Of a stretch of DNA of 27,951 nucleotides, positions 23,117 to 27,951 are shown piece by piece. The stretch is from JANPLD01 sp031426355 (GTDB taxonomy: Bacteria; Pseudomonadota; Alphaproteobacteria; Rickettsiales; UBA8987). Within the stretch, counting starts at the first letter, position 1. Each line of letters starts with the position of its first letter. The notes under the pieces were generated by a model. The model searched no databases. It was given only the letters and a program-made list of their open reading frames with translations, and had not been told where the DNA came from. The position numbers were made by a program, and so were the translations under genes. The stretch lies in contig JANPLD010000020.1 of NCBI GenBank assembly GCA_031426355.1, positions 1 to 27,951 of the forward strand. Reading direction: 5' to 3'.

Positions 23117-24939
23117 CTTACTATTTCAGGTATGATTGATGAAAGGCCATGCTCCGTCTTATTCCAGTGATGTGGTTTTTTGAGGAATTCATAGAAAGCA
23201 AGATATGCTGCGATACAATGTAACACCCAATAGAATGGGAAATAAAGCGCTGCGAAAGATTGTCCCCACCATTTATTTTTTATAACTACCCAGCTGCCAA
23301 GAACAAAATGGAAAATTATAGATGTATATAGATTTATCAGGCATAGCATCTCAACCCATTCAGGAAGACCATTGCCTATAATATAAGCTATTAGAGAAGT
23401 GAGCGCTACAAGTGGCACGAGAATGTAGATCATAAACGGAGCTGCTACAAAAAAGAAAAGACCAGCAATGCCTCTCGCACCAACATTCTTTTTCAGCAAA
23501 GAATAATTCTTTATGTTCACAAAAAATGTCTGGATATATCCTTTGAGCCACCTAGTTCTCTGGGTGAACCAGTTACTAAGATGTATCGGCGCTTCTTCAA
23601 GAGTGAGTGAGTCTGTAAGTTCCGTTTCCAGACCTGCGACAGTTATCCTAATTCCCAGGTCCGCATCTTCAGTAACATTATATGGATCCCACGCATGCAT
23701 TGATTTTAAGGTTTCGCGGGTGAAGTGGTTACTGGTGCCGCCAAGTGGAATTGGAAGCTTCATGGATCTTAAACCGTAAAGCATAAAATCAAACCATGTG
23801 GAATATTCAATGGCAAAAAGTGATGAAAGTAGGTTCTCATCTTTATTATAATAATTAAGGCGTGCTTGAACTGAGGCGATCTTTCCGCCTTTATTTAAAA
23901 TCCTGAGAGCTTTTTTAAGCTGCTGAGGATCTGGCTGATCTTCCGCATCATAGATAGTTATATATTCTCCCTTACAATATTTAAGTGCGTAATTACATGC
24001 CTTTGGTTTTGTTCGCGGCAGGGAATATGGAACGCGGATTATCTGGTAATTTGAAGGCGGTTTGAGGGATTTGATTATATCAGCGGTATCTACATCATCA
24101 ATCTCGACAACAAATTTTATATCAAGTCTCTCCTGGGGGTAATCAAGGTTTTTTAACCCTTTTATAAGCTGGTTAACTGTTCTTTCATTTTCGTGGTAAA
24201 GCGGAACAAGAATAGAATAAAGCGGATATATGCCTTCATTTATCTCAAGTGAGAATGACTCCTCCTCGGCTTTATGTTTTGGCTGGAAAAGCGCACCTTT
24301 TAAAACAAAACATATTTTGGAAAGCAGAACAGAAAGGAAAAATATATTACTCAATATTATGAAAGTGGTAAAAATATATTCATTTGTCATTGCAAATAAT
24401 ATGCATGCAAAAATAATGTAAAAAGCAAAAACACTGAAGTCACTAAAAACAAGGTTCTTGCTTGAGAATTCCGGCAGATTCTTTTCCACTATTTCTTTCG
24501 CATCCTCTATATCGATATCAGCAAAGCGTTTTTGCAAGCTCCATAATATATCGTAAGGAGAAGTTATATAGAGATCAAAATCACCGAATTTATCACGCAG
24601 GTATGATATGTTAAGATCATCAGGATTTGCAGTTGCTATGAATAATCTGCCGTCAACCTGATCAAAAGGAATATACTGGCGCTCAATATATTCATCCTGG
24701 AAGCTCTCATTTATAATATCAAAATTTAAAGAATACTTATCAAGGTCAATGAAGGGGAGTTTTTTATGCTCAGCCAGCTCCTTATAAAATTTAAAGGCAG
24801 ATATCTTGCCTTCAGCCAGCAATATCTCGCCAAGCTTAGCACCGGTTTGATGCTGCCTTTCTAAGGCGCTGGCAACATCCTGCTCCCTGATAACTCCTGC
24901 ATCAATAAGATGCTCACCGATTTTTTTTATATCTGACAT
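23113..24939 (-). CDS. GT2 glycosyltransferase with N-terminal GspE/MshEN domain
   Basis: The 608-residue protein starts with a T2SSE-N/MshEN-type domain (residues 1-150; LIDAGVIREQDVASALERQ, KLGEILLAEGKIS). Two membrane helices follow at about 167-186 and 191-213. Next comes a processive family 2 glycosyltransferase domain with VEIDD (278-282), DAED (331-334), TED (423-425) and QRTRW (460-464), then several C-terminal membrane helices (about 490-585). The same arrangement is known in XagB-type and related membrane glycosyltransferases that make surface polysaccharide. MshEN domains bind c-di-GMP in some proteins, so ligand control is possible. The gene is directly upstream of anmK (4-nt overlap). 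Confidence 0.88.
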   Translation of the reverse strand: MSDIKKIGEHLIDAGVIREQDVASALERQHQTGAKLGEILLAEGKISAFKFYKELAEHKKLPFIDLDKYSLNFDIINESFQDEYIERQYIPFDQVDGRLFIATANPDDLNISYLRDKFGDFDLYITSPYDILWSLQKRFADIDIEDAKEIVEKNLPEFSSKNLVFSDFSVFAFYIIFACILFAMTNEYIFTTFIILSNIFFLSVLLSKICFVLKGALFQPKHKAEEESFSLEINEGIYPLYSILVPLYHENERTVNQLIKGLKNLDYPQERLDIKFVVEIDDVDTADIIKSLKPPSNYQIIRVPYSLPRTKPKACNYALKYCKGEYITIYDAEDQPDPQQLKKALRILNKGGKIASVQARLNYYNKDENLLSSLFAIEYSTWFDFMLYGLRSMKLPIPLGGTSNHFTRETLKSMHAWDPYNVTEDADLGIRITVAGLETELTDSLTLEEAPIHLSNWFTQRTRWLKGYIQTFFVNIKNYSLLKKNVGARGIAGLFFFVAAPFMIYILVPLVALTSLIAYIIGNGLPEWVEMLCLINLYTSIIFHFVLGSWVVIKNKWWGQSFAALYFPFYWVLHCIAAYLAFYEFLKKPHHWNKTEHGLSSIIPEIVR

Positions 24940-24989
24940 TTGTTTTTAATATTTCAACCTAAGCTATAATAACAATTCTTTTAGAGAAT

Positions 24990-25847
24990 TTAAAAGCTTT
25001 TTGATATTGAGATTATGCCTATGTTGCTTTTTCCTACATTTTTACCCCACATGTCACTTACTGCACTAAAAGAAATAGTTGTATTACCGAAATGCTTTGC
25101 AATTGTTATATCATTTTTTAGTGCATCGAAACCATAACGGTTAGTATTGCTGAAACCCGTATAGCCAGTTAGTGATTTTGTATAATTAAGGCCAAGTATC
25201 AATTCCCACTGCTTATGTTTCAGCCCCCCTTTTATTGAGGAGATTGATTGCATACCAAGCTCGGTATCAATAGTGTCATGAAATCTTGAACGTATTGCCG
25301 TATCGGCATTTATAAAAAAGGCATTAGTACCAATACCATAAGATGTTTTTAAAGTGCCGAAATAATCTTTTTTACCAAATGTCGGAGTTTCACCATAGGA
25401 ATAGAAACCCGGTATCTCAACCATAGCTTCAAATGAAGCAACCTGATTTTCGAATCTGTAAAAATTCTTTCTGACAAAAGCTTCAGAAGATACCAAGCCA
25501 TAATTGCTATCAATATCTTTAGTAAGGAAGCCTTCTGACTCAAGCGCCTGTAGTGATGCACCGCCGCCAATTGTGATATCATTAGTTAAACCATACTCAA
25601 CATAAGGCTTATATTCAAACTTGACGAAATCCGGCTGTGAAACTTCTTCAGAGTTTCTGTCGTAATAAGAATTAATGTGATTATAAAAGAAATTATTTAT
25701 GAGCTGGGTATGCCCTTCCTGCTGGTTCCAAGCGGAAGCCAGTGAGACACTTGGGAATGATAACGATAAAAATGAAAGCGAATTAATGGTAAGTTTTGAT
25801 GATCTTCTCAATAGAGTCTTCATCGAGCCTTTTTGTGGTCTCTTCAT
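24990..25847 (-). CDS. Secreted or outer-membrane beta-barrel protein candidate
   Basis: With the ATG at 25847 (GAGG 9 nt upstream) the product is 285 residues. A second ATG at 25823 has AAGG 5 nt upstream and gives a more usual signal peptide: basic start, then LTINSLSFLSLSFPSVSLASA, with cleavage likely before WNQQEG. The mature part alternates hydrophobic and polar residues with many aromatic, Gly and Asn residues and ends in Phe (SISKSF), as outer-membrane proteins do. Family not recognised. The start lies inside the 3' end of atpF in another frame (41-65 nt overlap), which suggests translational coupling to the ATP synthase genes. Confidence 0.7.
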   Translation of the reverse strand: MKRPQKGSMKTLLRRSSKLTINSLSFLSLSFPSVSLASAWNQQEGHTQLINNFFYNHINSYYDRNSEEVSQPDFVKFEYKPYVEYGLTNDITIGGGASLQALESEGFLTKDIDSNYGLVSSEAFVRKNFYRFENQVASFEAMVEIPGFYSYGETPTFGKKDYFGTLKTSYGIGTNAFFINADTAIRSRFHDTIDTELGMQSISSIKGGLKHKQWELILGLNYTKSLTGYTGFSNTNRYGFDALKNDITIAKHFGNTTISFSAVSDMWGKNVGKSNIGIISISKSF

Positions 25848-26271
25848 CAATATTTTCCTCTAATATCGTGTGTGCCGCAAGGATAGTGAAGGCTGATATA
25901 TTCTTCTTGATGTCAGCTATCGAAGTTTCCTCAAGGCTCTGGATTTTTGATAATGCCAGATTCTTCCTGATTTCTATATCTTTTTCAAGCTTTTGAGTAG
26001 TAATTTTAATAATTGAGTCTGCTTCATTCTTAGCATGTAACAAAATCTGTTTTGCATCTTCTTCGCTTTTTGCTAGTTTAGTGCGAGCTTCAGCTATGAT
26101 TTTTTCTGACTCTTCCCTTAATCTGCGAGCTTCATCAAGTTCACTTCTAACTTTTGATATCCTTAAATCAAGAGCAGCAAGTATCGCTTTTTTTGCAGGC
26201 TTGAAAACTATCACTACAAAAGTAAGGGTAGCTACAGAAACCCAAAATGCAGGATCATGTAAAATATTCAT
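25783..26271 (-). CDS. atpF: ATP synthase F0 subunit b
   Basis: The 162-residue protein has one N-terminal membrane helix (FWVSVATLTFVVIVF) followed by a long charged coiled coil that forms half of the peripheral stalk. It pairs with the b' subunit encoded just upstream (28-nt gap). Having two b-type subunits is normal in alphaproteobacteria. Its 3' end overlaps the start of the next gene. Confidence 0.9.
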   Translation of the reverse strand: MNILHDPAFWVSVATLTFVVIVFKPAKKAILAALDLRISKVRSELDEARRLREESEKIIAEARTKLAKSEEDAKQILLHAKNEADSIIKITTQKLEKDIEIRKNLALSKIQSLEETSIADIKKNISAFTILAAHTILEENIDEETTKRLDEDSIEKIIKTYH

Positions 26272-26299
26272 ATAAATAATTTAATTATTACGCTTAAAC

Positions 26300-26782
26300 T
26301 TAGTTAGTTTGTGAAAGTACTTTTTCAAGTGTGTTCTTATCAACCTTAAGACCAGCAAGTTTATTCAGAATATCTTCAACAAAGGTTGCAGATTCTTTCC
26401 TCAACTGTTCTATTGTTGAATTCTTAGCCGCTAATATTTGGTTTTCAGCAGAGGTAGTTTCTTCCTTCAGTTTATTCTCAGCAAGCGCAAGTTCAGCATT
26501 ATAAAACTTGGTCGCCTGATTAGTTGAAGAAGAAATAAGTGATTGCGCCTCAGATTTAGAACCCTGCATTTTCTTATCAAGGGTCTCAAAAGCTATTTTA
26601 GCTTCTTCCTTGAATTTTTGTGCAGTTTCAATGTCAGAAGCAATAATGTTCTGACGTTGGTTTATAACATCGTCCATTCTAGGAGCTGCGCTTTTTGACA
26701 CGAAAAAATAGATCACGCCAAATGCTGCAAACAGCCAGAATATCTGACCTATAAAAGTATCTATTTGCTCTAACTGAGGCAC
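26300..26782 (-). CDS. atpF': ATP synthase F0 subunit b'
   Basis: The 160-residue protein begins MPQLEQIDTFIGQIFWLFAA, the usual b' start, with one membrane helix, an FFVSKSAAPRMDDVINQR stretch and a coiled coil. It lies between atpE (21-nt gap) and atpF and forms the b-b' stator with the latter. Confidence 0.92.
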   Translation of the reverse strand: MPQLEQIDTFIGQIFWLFAAFGVIYFFVSKSAAPRMDDVINQRQNIIASDIETAQKFKEEAKIAFETLDKKMQGSKSEAQSLISSSTNQATKFYNAELALAENKLKEETTSAENQILAAKNSTIEQLRKESATFVEDILNKLAGLKVDKNTLEKVLSQTN

Positions 26783-26803
26783 TGAATTCTCACTATTCCA
26801 GAA

Positions 26804-27028
26804 TTAAACGAAAAGTATCAACATTGAAGTTACGAATGCGAGAAGCCCGAGAACCTCCGCAAATGCAGCACCAACAAATGTAAGAGCTTTAATTTTGTTT
26901 TCAACTGAAGGGTTACGTGCAACACCTTGTAAGAAGGCTGAGAATACCATACCAACGCCAAGTGCCGCGCCGATAAGACCAAGTGAAGAAATACCTGCAC
27001 CTACATATTTTAAAGCTTCTGATTCCAT
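26804..27028 (-). CDS. atpE: ATP synthase F0 subunit c
   Basis: The 74-residue hairpin has two membrane helices joined by the polar loop ARNPS (R38-N39-P40) and the proton-binding E58 in GAAFAEVLGLLAF. It forms the rotor ring. GAGGA lies 5 nt before the ATG in a 94-nt, AT-rich and largely unstructured leader, which suits the high copy number needed for this subunit. Confidence 0.95.
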   Translation of the reverse strand: MESEALKYVGAGISSLGLIGAALGVGMVFSAFLQGVARNPSVENKIKALTFVGAAFAEVLGLLAFVTSMLILFV

Positions 27029-27122
27029 TTTTATCCTCTAGTTTAGTTGTTAATTATTTGTTATTTGATTCCCCCGCCAGAACCAGCCTTTAAAGCCACT
27101 TCCAAGCATGGTTGAAAAAAAT

Positions 27123-27866
27123 TTAGTGCATATTTACAGCATCGTTCAAGTAAATGCAAATGAGAATTGAAAAAATAAATGCCTGTATAAAACCAACCAA
27201 AAGTTCAAGCCCGACCAGCCCTACCGCGAACACAAAAGGCAGCGCGCCGAGCAATACGAATATGCCAGCTAAACTGATAATGAACCCGGCAAATATTTTC
27301 ATAACAACGTGTCCTGCTGTCATAGCTGCAGCAAGCCTTATACCTAAGCTTACAGGGCGGATAAGATATGAAATGATCTCAATCGGCGTGATAAGCGGTA
27401 ACATATATAATGGCACACCTTCAGGTATAAATAAACGGAGGTAATGCGCGCCGTGTTTAGCAAAACCAATTATGTTCACAATTATGAAAGCAAAAAGCCC
27501 AAGCGCAAAAGTAACTACTATATGACTTGTAACAGTAAATGAATAAGGTAGCATACCAGCATAGTTACAGCCAAGTATCAGAAGGAACATACTGAAAACA
27601 AGCGGGAAATATTTTTTACCTTCAGACCCGACATTCTCGCGTACCATTCCGGCAATGAATTCATATAGCATCTCCACAACAACCTGCAGCCTGTTCGGAA
27701 CAAGCGTTGCTTTTCTCAAACCAATCATGAAAAATGCAATTATAGAAAAAACAACAAGGGTAAGCATCAATGAAGAGTTAGTATAACTCAAGTCATATCC
27801 TGCAAGCTCCACATTAAAAAGGGGCTTTATCTTAAATTGTTCAAGTGGGCTGTGGCCTTGTGCCAT
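27123..27866 (-). CDS. atpB: ATP synthase F0 subunit a
   Basis: The 247-residue membrane protein has the essential arginine R177 in SLGIRLAAAMTAGHVVMK, which corresponds to E. coli Arg210, and H186 in place of the E. coli glutamate, the alphaproteobacterial and mitochondrial form. It provides the proton half-channels against the c ring. Gene order atpI-atpB-atpE-atpF'-atpF is the alphaproteobacterial F0 cluster. A 94-nt gap separates it from atpE. Confidence 0.95.
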   Translation of the reverse strand: MAQGHSPLEQFKIKPLFNVELAGYDLSYTNSSLMLTLVVFSIIAFFMIGLRKATLVPNRLQVVVEMLYEFIAGMVRENVGSEGKKYFPLVFSMFLLILGCNYAGMLPYSFTVTSHIVVTFALGLFAFIIVNIIGFAKHGAHYLRLFIPEGVPLYMLPLITPIEIISYLIRPVSLGIRLAAAMTAGHVVMKIFAGFIISLAGIFVLLGALPFVFAVGLVGLELLVGFIQAFIFSILICIYLNDAVNMH

Positions 27867-27890
27867 AGTATCTTATTCCATTTTATTGTT

Positions 27891-27951
27891 TTATACTTCT
27901 TTATCCTGAGAATCTTCCTTAGCAGAGATTTCTTCTTGCGCGGACTTTTTT
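27891..27951 (-). CDS. atpI: C-terminal end of AtpI-like protein (cut at window edge)
   Basis: A minus-strand frame enters from the right edge, reads KSAQEEISAKEDSQDKEV and stops at TAA (27893-27891), 24 nt before the atpB start. A short charged tail directly before atpB fits AtpI, but only position and composition support it. Confidence 0.5.
   Translation of the reverse strand, partial: KKSAQEEISAKEDSQDKEV

Overview
The window reads as a chromosomal segment of an AT-rich alphaproteobacterium, most likely a Rickettsiales-type intracellular bacterium or a close relative. Three things point there. First, a complete ISC iron-sulphur assembly set (iscR, iscS, iscU, iscA, hscB, hscA, fdx) is present; among alphaproteobacteria this is typical of Rickettsiales, and of mitochondria, while most others use SUF. 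Second, the F0 part of ATP synthase is a separate cluster with paired b' and b subunits (atpI-atpB-atpE-atpF'-atpF). Third, base composition is low in G+C. The exact genus cannot be fixed from the sequence alone.

Layout. (1) 1-4037, minus strand: one open frame, running off the left edge, that encodes an SF2 DEAD/DEAH-type helicase followed by six degenerate repeats of about 110 residues. I do not recognise the repeat. (2) 4040-9632: an accessory island. It holds a decayed IS200/IS605 transposase, an unidentified coding scrap, a chimeric frame joining a phage terminase fragment to a DUF2924 domain, a large serine recombinase split by a one-base frameshift in an A7 run, and a 776-residue membrane protein as apparent cargo. 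It abuts a tRNA-Ala(GGC) gene at 9633-9708. (3) 9756-21155: the iron-sulphur region, mostly on the minus strand. In transcription order it contains cysE, iscR, a second cysteine desulfurase, a patatin-like lipase, then iscS-iscU-iscA-hscB-hscA-fdx and a RelA/SpoT-type HD hydrolase. A 590-residue helical repeat protein and a 72-residue ORF sit between them on the plus strand. (4) 21328-24939: an alpha/beta hydrolase, convergent with anmK, and a GT2 glycosyltransferase carrying an N-terminal GspE/MshEN domain. (5) 24990-27951: an outer-membrane beta-barrel candidate and the F0 cluster, cut at the right edge within atpI.

How the genes work together. CysE makes O-acetylserine, the precursor of cysteine. 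IscS takes sulphur from cysteine and passes it to the IscU scaffold. HscA and HscB help release the cluster, Fdx supplies electrons, and IscA is a carrier. IscR probably senses cluster status: a 25-bp sequence matching the E. coli IscR type 1 consensus at 21 positions overlaps the predicted iscS start of transcription, and a palindrome covers the -35 element of iscR itself. The HD hydrolase 42 nt after fdx could link this operon to alarmone turnover.

The most unusual object is the helicase-repeat protein beside the recombinase island. The best supported new regulatory observation is the IscR-like site upstream of iscS.
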